From CAYWEP01 sp964608945 (GTDB lineage Bacteria > Patescibacteriota > Microgenomatia > Levybacterales > UBA12049): 5,015 nucleotides of DNA. Below are positions 1 through 4,799 of the stretch, piece by piece; the stretch's first letter is position 1, and the number at the start of each line of letters is the position of its first letter. Where the stretch lies: the NCBI GenBank assembly GCA_964608945.1, contig CAZSQB010000066.1, positions 1 to 5,015 on the forward strand, read 5' to 3'. The notes beneath the pieces are model-generated. The model was not told the DNA's origin, ran no database searches, and saw only the letters and a list, made by a program, of their open reading frames with translations. The translations under genes were made by a program, and so were the position numbers.

Positions 1-1
1 A

Positions 2-64
2 GGTAAAACGACATTAAAAACTATGCTCAGAGAGTATTTTGAAAAAGGGAAGGTGTCAAGCTAA
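2..64 (+). CDS. C-terminal tail of an upstream gene (partial)
   Basis: An open frame runs from the window edge to a TAA at 62-64 and gives a 20-residue tail beginning GKTTLKTMLREYF. The GKTT string is not by itself evidence of a P-loop ATPase, because it lies only 20 residues from the C-terminus. The pattern of a GT-rich turn followed by LKxMLRE is reminiscent of the end of HicA-type mRNA interferases (typically GTLRSILKQAG), but no HicB partner follows and the resemblance is too short to name it. The gene ends 43 nt before the next start, so the two could be co-transcribed. Calling it a gene end is an inference from the open frame, its plausible composition and the orderly spacing to the next gene. 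Confidence 0.4.
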   Translation, partial: GKTTLKTMLREYFEKGKVSS

Positions 65-78
65 ACCACATGGAAGGT

Positions 79-96
79 GGTAATCATGGTAATCAT
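79..96 (+). repeat. Perfect 9-bp tandem duplication
   Basis: GGTAATCAT occurs twice in direct succession (79-87 and 88-96), between a purine-rich GGAAGGTGG stretch (72-80) and the ATG at 108. The purine tract lies too far from that ATG to act as its ribosome binding site. Two tiny ORFs occupy the interval. One starts at 70 and ends at 111 with a TGA that overlaps the ATG at 108; the other starts at 86 and has five codons. Neither is supported beyond its position. The duplication may be a recent slippage event in the leader of the DUF5680 gene. Confidence 0.6.
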
Positions 97-107
97 CACA
101 TAAAGCT

Positions 108-578
108 ATGAATAAAGATGCATTACGACAATTCTTAATAGATTCTAATAAAGCTGGCTATGCTGGTGGTGATGAGAAAAAGTGGATCAAAGAGCCTGAT
201 GGTTCTACAACTATTCCATTTGAAAAAGGAGAATGGAGATCTCACGACAACTTCTTTGGTGGCGAACCGTATAGTGGAAGGGTTGTAGTTTTTCACAAAG
301 ATAAACCCTTCTGGATGATGGTTTATTATGGTTGGGTCGTGGAAGGTATTGACACCAATCTAGTTTATCGTGTTTTAAGAAATGCTTTAATGCAGATGCC
401 AGAAGATGCTCCTTTTCGAGGACCGCAAGAGTATAAAGAAAACGAATTTACTTATACAAACACATGGACAGGAAAGATAGAGAGATATTTAGGAGAAGAA
501 CAAATTATTCAAGGAGATAAGCTAATTTATAAAGCAAATTATATGGGTGGTTTAGTAGACCAACGGGTGGGAGTATAA
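108..578 (+). CDS. DUF5680-family protein
   Basis: This is a 156-residue soluble protein with no signal peptide or membrane segment. The layout matches what I recall of the DUF5680 family. It has an N-terminal helix with a KAGYAGG turn (15-21), then the core SHDNFFGGEPYSGRVVVF (45-62). The conserved PFWMMVYYGWV strand pair follows (67-77), then a helix ending at the PFRGP motif (102-106), and a C-terminal YMGGLVDQ (145-152) corresponding to the family's HGGLI-like end. The family has no established biochemical function. Length is normal and all conserved blocks are present, so the gene looks intact. The start is chosen because the family N-terminus begins there; there is no good Shine-Dalgarno, only a weak AAAG 3 nt upstream of the ATG. 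The next ORF begins 6 nt after the stop, suggesting co-transcription. Confidence 0.75.
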   Translation: MNKDALRQFLIDSNKAGYAGGDEKKWIKEPDGSTTIPFEKGEWRSHDNFFGGEPYSGRVVVFHKDKPFWMMVYYGWVVEGIDTNLVYRVLRNALMQMPEDAPFRGPQEYKENEFTYTNTWTGKIERYLGEEQIIQGDKLIYKANYMGGLVDQRVGV

Positions 579-584
579 GGGTTT

Positions 585-770
585 ATGAATTACAAAGGTG
601 TGATTATTGAAGAAAGTTTACGGGATGCGTCTCTTATAAAACAGCTAGATGTAATAGACGCAAAGGTTGGGTGTTGTACCTGTACCCACCTCCCAGGTGG
701 TAGAACACAATCTTTACAACTAAAAAGTGGATTACAATATCATAATACAGTAAAATGGAACAGTGGATAA
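585..770 (+). pseudogene. Truncated small conserved protein (MNYKGVIIEESL family N-terminus)
   Basis: The ORF has 61 codons. Residues 1-28, from MNYKGVIIEESL to IDAKV, resemble the start of a small conserved hypothetical family. From memory, its members begin M(K/N)YKGVIIEESLxDxSxL and continue with a PWLxxWTxH segment and a downstream HYIIF-like strand. I am confident of the N-terminal resemblance and less so of the rest of the family description. After codon 28 (position 669 onward) the match stops. The remaining residues include CCTC and a glycine-rich run and show none of the expected motifs in any frame. The break coincides with an imperfect hairpin at 671-708. The ORF ends by running 8 nt into the following frame. 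The most likely reading is a gene truncated by insertion or rearrangement; the alternative is a short divergent but functional protein. GGAG at 570-573 lies 11 nt before the ATG and could serve as a weak ribosome binding site. Confidence 0.5.
671..708. repeat. Imperfect hairpin with an internal 6-bp duplication
   Basis: The left arm GTGTTGTAC (671-679) pairs with 700-708 apart from one G-G mismatch. An inner stem CACCT (687-691) pairs with AGGTG (695-699) around a CCC loop. The 7-nt bulge between the two left-arm pieces comes from a tandem TGTACC duplication (675-686). There is no T-run after it, so it is not a typical terminator. It begins within 2 nt of the point where the surrounding ORF loses its family resemblance, which suggests it belongs to inserted DNA. 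Confidence 0.5.
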
Positions 771-1257
771 AGTCGATGATTTAAAACCTACGTATAGAAA
801 TACCCTTTCTGAACATGACCAAAGGACAAAGGTTTATGAATGGTATAGAAAGGCAAAGGAGCGTTTTAGAAGGTTGGAAGAGGAAGGTAATCCACCATTA
901 TTTTATTCAGGGACTTCTCGTGTAAATTCGGAACAAATAGTAGAGGAGGGCTTTAAAGTAACAAAAGCCAAAACAGGAAAAGTAGGTGTATGGTTTTATG
1001 GCGTTGATGGGACTAGCATGCCCGACGATAATGCTGCGAAACGTTCTGCATTAAGCCACGCTAAATAAAAGGCATTAGAAGATAATTCTGATTTAGCTTT
1101 AATTTCCTTTAGAATTCCGTCAGTAGCAATAATATTAGATGACCCTTATTATGCGTTTTATACTACACAACCTGAAGCGATTCAAATTGTTGGCATGCAG
1201 TACTTTCCTAAGGATACAGATATAAACGAATTATTTAAAACTGAAAATCACACGTAA
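763..1257 (+). pseudogene. Possible ADP-ribosyltransferase-fold protein with an in-frame stop
   Basis: One frame runs for 164 codons and is interrupted only by TAA at 1066-1068. Translation stops after 101 residues, but 62 further in-frame codons continue with coding character (ALISFRIPSVAIILDDPYYAFY) to a TAA at 1255-1257. The first part has a charged helical N-terminus (about 20-42). It is followed by LFYSGTSRVNSEQIVEEGFKV (46-66) and KTGKVGVWFYG (70-80), then SALSHA (95-100). The order 'hydrophobic-Y-S/H-G-T-S, helix, EEGF, G-hydrophobic-hydrophobic-Y, then an A-rich helix' recalls ADP-ribosyltransferase, PARP-like and KptA-like folds. I see no certain catalytic glutamate, so this is fold-level guesswork. 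The GTG at 763 is the only plausible start, because a TAA in frame at 751-753 closes the frame upstream, and no good Shine-Dalgarno precedes it. A single substitution of a sense codon such as AAA, GAA or CAA would explain the stop. Readthrough is an alternative. Confidence 0.55.
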
Positions 1258-1443
1258 TTAGGAATATAGAACTGTTCTGTTGTCGTTTGCTAATATGTTC
1301 GAATAGCGTCTATGTCCACCAGCACATCCTTCGTTTTCTGATACTCCAATACCGCCTGGAAGATGTCTTTGAGGTTGTTCTGCATTGTCCCATTCCGCAA
1401 TGAAAGGTTGAACTTTTAGCTTCGTTCTTGCTATAATCCCCAG
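1258..1443 (-). pseudogene. Possible C-terminal coding remnant, unrecognised
   Basis: The minus strand is open from a TAA at 1258-1260 up to and beyond 1443, where it runs antisense through the start of the hydrolase gene. The non-overlapping part encodes about 61 residues with a protein-like composition, including PFIAEWDN and then a GGIGVSENEGCAGGHRRYS segment rich in Gly, Glu and Arg. The only start available is a TTG deep inside the neighbouring gene, so a complete gene is unlikely. Its stop abuts the plus-strand stop at 1257. A plus-strand frame is also open here for about 45 codons, but its Cys/Leu-rich content looks like an antisense shadow. I do not recognise a family. The reading is a decayed 3' gene end or chance. 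Confidence 0.25.
1408..1437 (+). promoter_or_regulatory. Strong promoter of the hydrolase-methyltransferase pair
   Basis: A -35 box TTGAAC (1408-1413) is followed by an 18-bp spacer and a consensus -10 TATAAT (1432-1437). The -10 is preceded by TGC, giving an extended TGnTATAAT. Six bases (CCCCAG) separate the -10 from the ATG at 1444. With usual geometry the +1 base falls on the A of that ATG, so the transcript is predicted to be leaderless. This agrees with the absence of a Shine-Dalgarno before 1444. Confidence 0.75.
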
Positions 1444-1986
1444 ATGATTGAGGGAAAAGTTGTATTTATAATCCCCGGATTTAAGCACCGACCCACGAAT
1501 AGGGCATACAAAGAAATCGCCAAAATACTCAAAAATGAAGGGTATCATCCAATTCTTATTACTATACCCTGGAAACAAGCAACCATTTCTGAGAATGCTG
1601 AGTATTTTTTGAAAGAGTACAAGAAAATACGTGCAAAGAAAAAGTATATACTTGGATTTTCGTTTGGTGCAATGATTGCATTTATCGCAGCGACAAAAGT
1701 ACGCACGTCGGGAGTGATACTCTGCTCGTTATCTCCTTATTTTAAAGAAGATGTGTCATTTTCTCAGTTGCGTTGTGCTACCTTGGCAAAACAAATAAAA
1801 GCTGAGCAAATTCATTTGTTGTATGGAAAAAATGAGGCAAGATCAGTCATCAGGCGCGTATCTGAAACCTACCGCCAAATTTCAGTTACACAGAAATATT
1901 TAATTCCCATTAAAGATACGGAACACGATATAGGTAACAGAAGATATTTGCACACAATTGCCCAAATCGCAAAACTGCTAAACTAA
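1444..1986 (+). CDS. Small alpha/beta-hydrolase
   Basis: This 180-residue soluble protein has the hallmarks of a compact alpha/beta-hydrolase. It opens with strand VVFIIPGF (6-13), where the GF turn is a likely oxyanion-hole position. The nucleophile elbow ILGFSFGA (69-76) fits GxSxG with Ser73. After the strand HLLYGKNE (124-131), Glu131 is the candidate acid. DTEHDI (158-163) supplies His161. The candidate triad is therefore Ser73-Glu131-His161. At 180 residues it is shorter than typical 250-300-residue members and lacks a sizeable cap domain, resembling the small RBBP9/YdeN-like or dienelactone-hydrolase-like groups. Substrate cannot be inferred; esterase or thioesterase activity is plausible. 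The start is fixed by the promoter immediately upstream, which predicts a leaderless mRNA. The methyltransferase follows after 7 nt, so the pair is probably co-transcribed. Confidence 0.8.
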   Translation: MIEGKVVFIIPGFKHRPTNRAYKEIAKILKNEGYHPILITIPWKQATISENAEYFLKEYKKIRAKKKYILGFSFGAMIAFIAATKVRTSGVILCSLSPYFKEDVSFSQLRCATLAKQIKAEQIHLLYGKNEARSVIRRVSETYRQISVTQKYLIPIKDTEHDIGNRRYLHTIAQIAKLLN

Positions 1987-1993
1987 ACAATAG

Positions 1994-2782
1994 ATGAAGG
2001 ATTATGTAAAGGAGAATAAAAAATGGTGGAATGATGTTGTTCCGATTCATACGACATCAAAACTGTACGATCTCACTCGCTTTAAAAAGGGAAAAAGTAG
2101 TTTACAATCCATAGAATTAGAAGAGGTCGGGAACGTCCGCGGAAAAACACTTTTACATCTCATGTGTCATTTTGGTATGGACACGCTATCATGGGCGAGG
2201 GAAGGGGCTATAGTCACAGGAGTTGATTTTTCTGATGACGCAATTACCTTAGCAAAAAAATTAAGTAAGGATACTGGTGTTCCCGCAACATTTGTCTGTT
2301 CTGACATATATGAATTGCCAAACGTTTTACATAAAAAGTTTGACATTATTTTTATGTCTTACGGAGTATTACTCTGGTTATCTGACGTTGAGAAATGGGC
2401 AAAAATAATTAATCTTTTTCTCAAAAAGGGCGGCATGTTTTATATCGTTGAACTTCATCCTTTTACCAATATTTTAAGCCACGATTTTAAAATTGCTTAC
2501 AAGTATTTTGATAAAGGGCCGGATGTGGATGATTCAGAGGGTACGTATGCGGACTGGGGTGCAAATATAAAGGGCAATACATACGTGTGGAGTTATACAA
2601 TGAGTGACGTGATAAACTCGCTTATTGAAGAAGGACTGAAAATAGAATTTGTCCATGAGTTTCCTTTTACCATGTACGATCAGTTCCCGGGATTTATGGA
2701 ACAAAACAAAAAAGGACAATATGTCTTAAAAAATAAGAAAATTCAGATACCCCTACTGTTCTCTCTAAAAGCTACTAAATAA
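1994..2782 (+). CDS. Class I SAM-dependent methyltransferase
   Basis: This 262-residue protein has a Rossmann-fold methyltransferase core. Motif I is LLHLMCHFGMD (53-63), a variant of the usual (V/L)LDxGxGxG found in a methyltransferase subgroup with LHLxCHFGxDTLSWAR. VTGVDFSD (75-82) follows, with Asp78 as the likely ribose-binding acid after strand 2. FVCSDIYELP (100-109) is motif II-like around the adenine pocket. FDIIFMSYGVLLWL (116-129) and LKKGGMFYIVELHP (143-156) are motif III-like. The tail, ending IPLLFSLKA (252-260), also fits this subgroup. An N-terminal WW segment (11-12) precedes the core. The length is normal and the gene looks intact. The substrate is unknown. It starts 7 nt after the hydrolase stop without a Shine-Dalgarno, suggesting translational coupling or SD-independent initiation. 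Its last 8 bp overlap the 3' end of the convergent PAP2 gene. Confidence 0.88.
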   Translation: MKDYVKENKKWWNDVVPIHTTSKLYDLTRFKKGKSSLQSIELEEVGNVRGKTLLHLMCHFGMDTLSWAREGAIVTGVDFSDDAITLAKKLSKDTGVPATFVCSDIYELPNVLHKKFDIIFMSYGVLLWLSDVEKWAKIINLFLKKGGMFYIVELHPFTNILSHDFKIAYKYFDKGPDVDDSEGTYADWGANIKGNTYVWSYTMSDVINSLIEEGLKIEFVHEFPFTMYDQFPGFMEQNKKGQYVLKNKKIQIPLLFSLKATK

Positions 2783-3494
2783 TTCTTTTTCTGCGATAGC
2801 TTTTGTACAGTGTCGCGTATCGAAGCGTTCGCTCCATAAAGAGAACGAGGACGAACCAAAGCAGCCCCGCGATATAGCCGGCAGCAACATCAGTCGGATA
2901 ATGCACACCAAGGTATATTCTACTCATCCCGATGAGACCAATAATGACAAGCGCTATACACATAGCAATGAACGCTTTCTTCATGCTCCGTGTGAAATGG
3001 TACGTGAAATAGGCGAGGGTAAGGTAAAAAACAAGAGAATTCATCGCATGGCCAGAAGGAAAACTGTATGTTGTCAGATCAAACAATGGGTCAATCGTCG
3101 GCCTCGGCCGCTGGAAGATTTGCTTGAGGAATACGTTAAGCAGTACGCCGAAAATTAGCATGATTGAGAAAAGGACAGATTCATACCGATGCTTTTTCCA
3201 TGAGAAAAGGATAACGATGATTGTTGAAATAACCAAAATAAAATCTGCTCCCAGAAAGGAAGCGAAAAGCATTATCTGTGTGAGAAGGGGAGTGCGGAAT
3301 GAATAAAGAAATTGCGATATTTCACTGTCAAGGAGCAAAAGTTGCTTATCAAAAAGCGTATCTTTTGCAATATCGACAAAGAGTAAGGATGAAGCCACTA
3401 CAACAATAAGTCCAACGGCAATTTCACAAACCAAAAGGACTATGCCGTGTGAGCTAAATGTAAAATCCAGCAAATTGTAGAAAGTCTTTTTCAC
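2775..3494 (-). CDS. PAP2-family membrane phosphatase
   Basis: This is a 239-residue integral membrane protein with all three PAP2/acid phosphatase motifs. C1 is KxxxxxxRP at 124-132 (K124, R131, P132). C2 is PSGH at 146-149, with the catalytic His149. C3 is SRxxxxxHxxxD at 191-202 (R192, H198, D202). About six hydrophobic segments are visible, at roughly 17-40, 70-97, 105-124, 150-166, 174-190 and 203-220. The C-terminus is basic. The family removes phosphate from lipid phosphates such as undecaprenyl pyrophosphate or phosphatidic acid at the extracytoplasmic membrane face; the first would support cell-wall lipid-carrier recycling, but the substrate is inferred. The start is GTG (plus-strand CAC at 3492-3494), because there is no earlier in-frame ATG and the N-terminus MKKTF looks natural. 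The Shine-Dalgarno upstream is placed for a different, overlapping leader ORF. Confidence 0.93.
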   Translation of the reverse strand: MKKTFYNLLDFTFSSHGIVLLVCEIAVGLIVVVASSLLFVDIAKDTLFDKQLLLLDSEISQFLYSFRTPLLTQIMLFASFLGADFILVISTIIVILFSWKKHRYESVLFSIMLIFGVLLNVFLKQIFQRPRPTIDPLFDLTTYSFPSGHAMNSLVFYLTLAYFTYHFTRSMKKAFIAMCIALVIIGLIGMSRIYLGVHYPTDVAAGYIAGLLWFVLVLFMERTLRYATLYKSYRRKRII

Positions 3495-3514
3495 GGTATG
3501 AATAAAGTATACAC
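3491..3514 (-). CDS. Seven-codon leader ORF coupled to the PAP2 gene
   Basis: On the minus strand a GTG (3512-3514) opens a seven-codon frame, MYTLFIP, whose TGA (3491-3493) overlaps the GTG start of the PAP2 gene in the shared string GTGA. The leader has a textbook ribosome binding site, AGGAGG at 3520-3525, spaced 5 nt from its GTG, whereas the PAP2 GTG has no correctly spaced site. This arrangement is typical of translational coupling by termination-reinitiation. Chance is possible because the ORF is so short. The purine-rich tract (about 3514-3527) is the best Shine-Dalgarno in the window. Confidence 0.4.
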   Translation of the reverse strand: MYTLFIP

Positions 3515-3564
3515 CCCTCCCTCCTCGTTCTCTGCTATATTTATAAGTGATGGACTACACAGTT

Positions 3565-3585
3565 ATCCTTCGGCAAGCTCAGGAT
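3565..3585. repeat. Dispersed short repeat, copy 1 (CTTCGGCAAGCTCAG type)
   Basis: The core TTCGGCAAGCTC is flanked by complementary ATCCT and AGGAT, which can form a 5-bp stem. A second copy lies at 3716-3734 in opposite orientation. The two share TCGrCrAGCTC, and their flanks differ in a compensating way: TCCT/AGGA here, TACT/AGTA there. I recognise this as a short repeat type common in Patescibacteria genomes, from memory. It lies between the PAP2 gene and the Fic promoter. Confidence 0.6.
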
Positions 3586-3593
3586 CAAGTTTA

Positions 3594-3617
3594 TTGACAT
3601 AAAACTTGACAATTAAG
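3594..3617 (+). promoter_or_regulatory. Operator-like TTGACA module, copy 1
   Basis: The module is TTGACAT (3594-3600), five variable bases, then TTGACAATTAAG (3606-3617). The same arrangement recurs 68 bp downstream at 3662-3685. The two TTGACA boxes in each module start 12 bp apart. A TATAAT lies at 3624-3629, but only 12 bp from the second box and 24 bp from the first, so a standard promoter is not formed here. A duplicated protein-binding site or a relic promoter is more likely. Confidence 0.5.
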
Positions 3618-3661
3618 TTTACATATAATTTTCCCCGATTCCCTTGTGCCTTACAAAAGAC

Positions 3662-3685
3662 TTGACATATATATTGACAATTAAG
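3662..3685 (+). promoter_or_regulatory. Operator-like TTGACA module, copy 2
   Basis: This repeats the module at 3594-3617: TTGACAT (3662-3668), five variable bases, TTGACAATTAAG (3674-3685). Its second box doubles as the -35 hexamer of the Fic promoter, so a protein bound here would compete directly with RNA polymerase. Confidence 0.5.
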
Positions 3686-3702
3686 CTATGATATAGTATA
3701 CT
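3674..3702 (+). promoter_or_regulatory. Near-consensus promoter of the Fic gene
   Basis: A perfect -35 TTGACA (3674-3679), a 17-bp spacer and -10 TATACT (3697-3702) form an almost ideal sigma-70-type promoter. Transcription should start near 3709, leaving a leader of about 25 nt that contains the whole dispersed repeat and no Shine-Dalgarno. An alternative overlapping pair is TTGACA (3662-3667) with TATGAT (3687-3692) and a 19-bp spacer. Confidence 0.8.
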
Positions 3703-3716
3703 TGTCATATACTTGT
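3697..3716 (+). repeat. Phased direct repeat across the Fic -10 and start site
   Basis: TATACTTGT occurs at 3697-3705 and again at 3708-3716, 11 bp apart, about one helical turn. The first copy contains the -10 hexamer and the second covers the predicted transcription start. This geometry fits a site for a DNA-binding regulator acting as a dimer on one face of the helix. That role is inferred. Confidence 0.45.
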
Positions 3717-3734
3717 ACTGAGCTCGTCGAAGTA
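3716..3734. repeat. Dispersed short repeat, copy 2, fused to the Fic start codon
   Basis: TACT-GAGCTCGTCGA-AGTA is the reverse-oriented partner of the copy at 3565-3585. Its final A (3734) is the first base of the Fic ATG (3734-3736). The repeat therefore makes up most of the predicted 5' leader and could fold over the start codon. Confidence 0.6.
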
Positions 3735-4789
3735 TGTTTGAACCGAAATTTACCCTCAACCTCAAGATCCTTGGCCTTTTGGGAACAATCGAACGGCTCT
3801 ACGGACAACTCCTCGGCGAAAAACTCATCCCATCGCTTGCTTTACGGCTCTCGCAAGAAAACCAGATCCTGGCGACGCATCACTCGACAAGCATTGAAGG
3901 CAATCCGTTGTCACCACAAGATGTCACCAACGTCGTGCTCAACGATAAAATCCCAACGACAAAATCCGAGAAAGAGGTTAAGAATTATTTTGCCGTCCTC
4001 AACGCACTGCCTGAGCTTATTCGAAAAAAGCAACCAATCTCCACAGAACTGACAGAAAAATTACATAAGATACTTATGGCAGGAATTGAACATAAGGATT
4101 TTGGCAAGTTCCGCGGTGGGCCAGTCTTTGTCGGGCATAAAACCAAAGTTGAGGTAGTAGTAAAGCACAACCCACCATTTCACACTTATGAGGGGATCCA
4201 GAAAGCACTTTCCGAACGATATGCATGGGTCGCGGATGAAAATAGTTATCCGCCACTTATTAAGGCGGGTATTCTGCATCACCAATTTACCTATATCCAT
4301 CCTTTTTTTGACGGCAATGGACGCCTAGCTCGAATATTGACGGCATACTACTTGCTGCTACAAGGGTATGAAGTGACAAAGTATTTTATACTCGATGACT
4401 ATTACGATATCGACAGGCAGCAGTACTCAGATATGCTCCATACAGCAGACCTGCCTGCTGGCAGGCAAGGTGAGGGAGACGAAACAATCTGGCTAGAATA
4501 TTTCCTGGAGGGTATTTCCAGCTCTCTCCAAGCAGCGCTTGCTCGTATTCAGGCACTCAAGAAAACAAACCTTGATGAAATAACCGGTGAGAAAAGAGTG
4601 CTCGTGACAAGAAGGGAAGAGGAGGTCCTCCAAATGGTCGTCAACAAAAAAGCACTCAAGATGAGTGATGTACAGGAAAGCTTTGAGGTGACACGGCAAC
4701 AAGCACACGCGCTGTTGGCATCACTTGTGAGGAAAGGGCTGTTGAAAAAGTACGGATCTACGAAAACAAGCTATTATAAATTGACCTAA
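3734..4789 (+). CDS. Fic-family AMP-transferase, class II-like, with C-terminal winged helix
   Basis: Fic proteins transfer AMP, or sometimes other phosphate-containing groups, from a nucleotide to a hydroxyl on a target protein in the cytosol. This 351-residue protein carries the complete catalytic motif HPFFDGNGRLAR (189-200), with His189 as general base, Asp193 for the metal and the GNGR anion hole. Upstream, S51-x3-E55-G56 inside HHSTSIEGN fits the inhibitory (S/T)xxxE(G/N) motif, placed N-terminally as in class II Fic proteins. Glu55 is the predicted inhibitory glutamate. The segment GKFRGGPVFVGHKTKVEVVV (124-143) corresponds to the target-binding flap. Residues about 290-350 look like a winged helix (EEEVLQMVV, SDVQESFEVTRQQAHALLASLVRKGLLKKYG), suggesting DNA binding or autoregulation. 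Residues 241-246, PAGRQG, are encoded by a palindromic repeat in a loop between catalytic-domain helices. The start fits the family N-terminus, though there is no Shine-Dalgarno. Confidence 0.93.
   Translation: MFEPKFTLNLKILGLLGTIERLYGQLLGEKLIPSLALRLSQENQILATHHSTSIEGNPLSPQDVTNVVLNDKIPTTKSEKEVKNYFAVLNALPELIRKKQPISTELTEKLHKILMAGIEHKDFGKFRGGPVFVGHKTKVEVVVKHNPPFHTYEGIQKALSERYAWVADENSYPPLIKAGILHHQFTYIHPFFDGNGRLARILTAYYLLLQGYEVTKYFILDDYYDIDRQQYSDMLHTADLPAGRQGEGDETIWLEYFLEGISSSLQAALARIQALKKTNLDEITGEKRVLVTRREEEVLQMVVNKKALKMSDVQESFEVTRQQAHALLASLVRKGLLKKYGSTKTSYYKLT
4450..4469. repeat. In-frame palindromic repeat inside the Fic gene
   Basis: TGCCTGC (4452-4458) and GCAGGCA (4461-4467) form a perfect 7-bp inverted repeat around TG, with one more G-C pair outside (4450 with 4469). 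In the Fic reading frame it encodes L-PAGRQG (codons 240-246) between HTAD and EGDETIWLEYF. I recall CCTGCC-type palindromes encoding PAGRQ as a dispersed repeat of Patescibacteria genomes. Only one copy is in this window, so dispersal cannot be seen here. Confidence 0.65.
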
Positions 4790-4799
4790 TTGTTACTTC

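Noticed and set aside
2..64. GKTT as a Walker A motif
   Set aside because: It lies 20 residues from the C-terminus, which leaves no room for the rest of a P-loop domain.
763..1257. Stop-codon reassignment of TAA
   Set aside because: TAA is used as the terminal stop of the hydrolase, methyltransferase, DUF5680 and Fic genes, so reassignment is not consistent with the window.
2534..2719. Minus-strand 61-codon ORF
   Set aside because: It is antisense to the methyltransferase, with no motif and no initiation signal.
2901..3306. Two plus-strand ORFs (2901-3158 and 3124-3306)
   Set aside because: Both lie antisense within the well-supported PAP2 gene and have highly basic, motif-free translations.
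3606..3629. TTGACA (3606) with TATAAT (3624) as a second promoter
   Set aside because: The spacer is only 12 bp, too short for a sigma-70-type promoter. The alternative -35 at 3594 gives 24 bp, too long.
3702..4052. Plus-strand 116-codon ORF starting MSYTCTELVEV
   Set aside because: It is a shadow in another frame of the Fic gene. Its start lies in the promoter and repeat, and its TELVEV string is just the dispersed repeat translated.
3985..4708. Four minus-strand ORFs opposite the Fic gene
   Set aside because: Their Cys/Leu-rich, motif-free translations are antisense shadows of an intact Fic gene.
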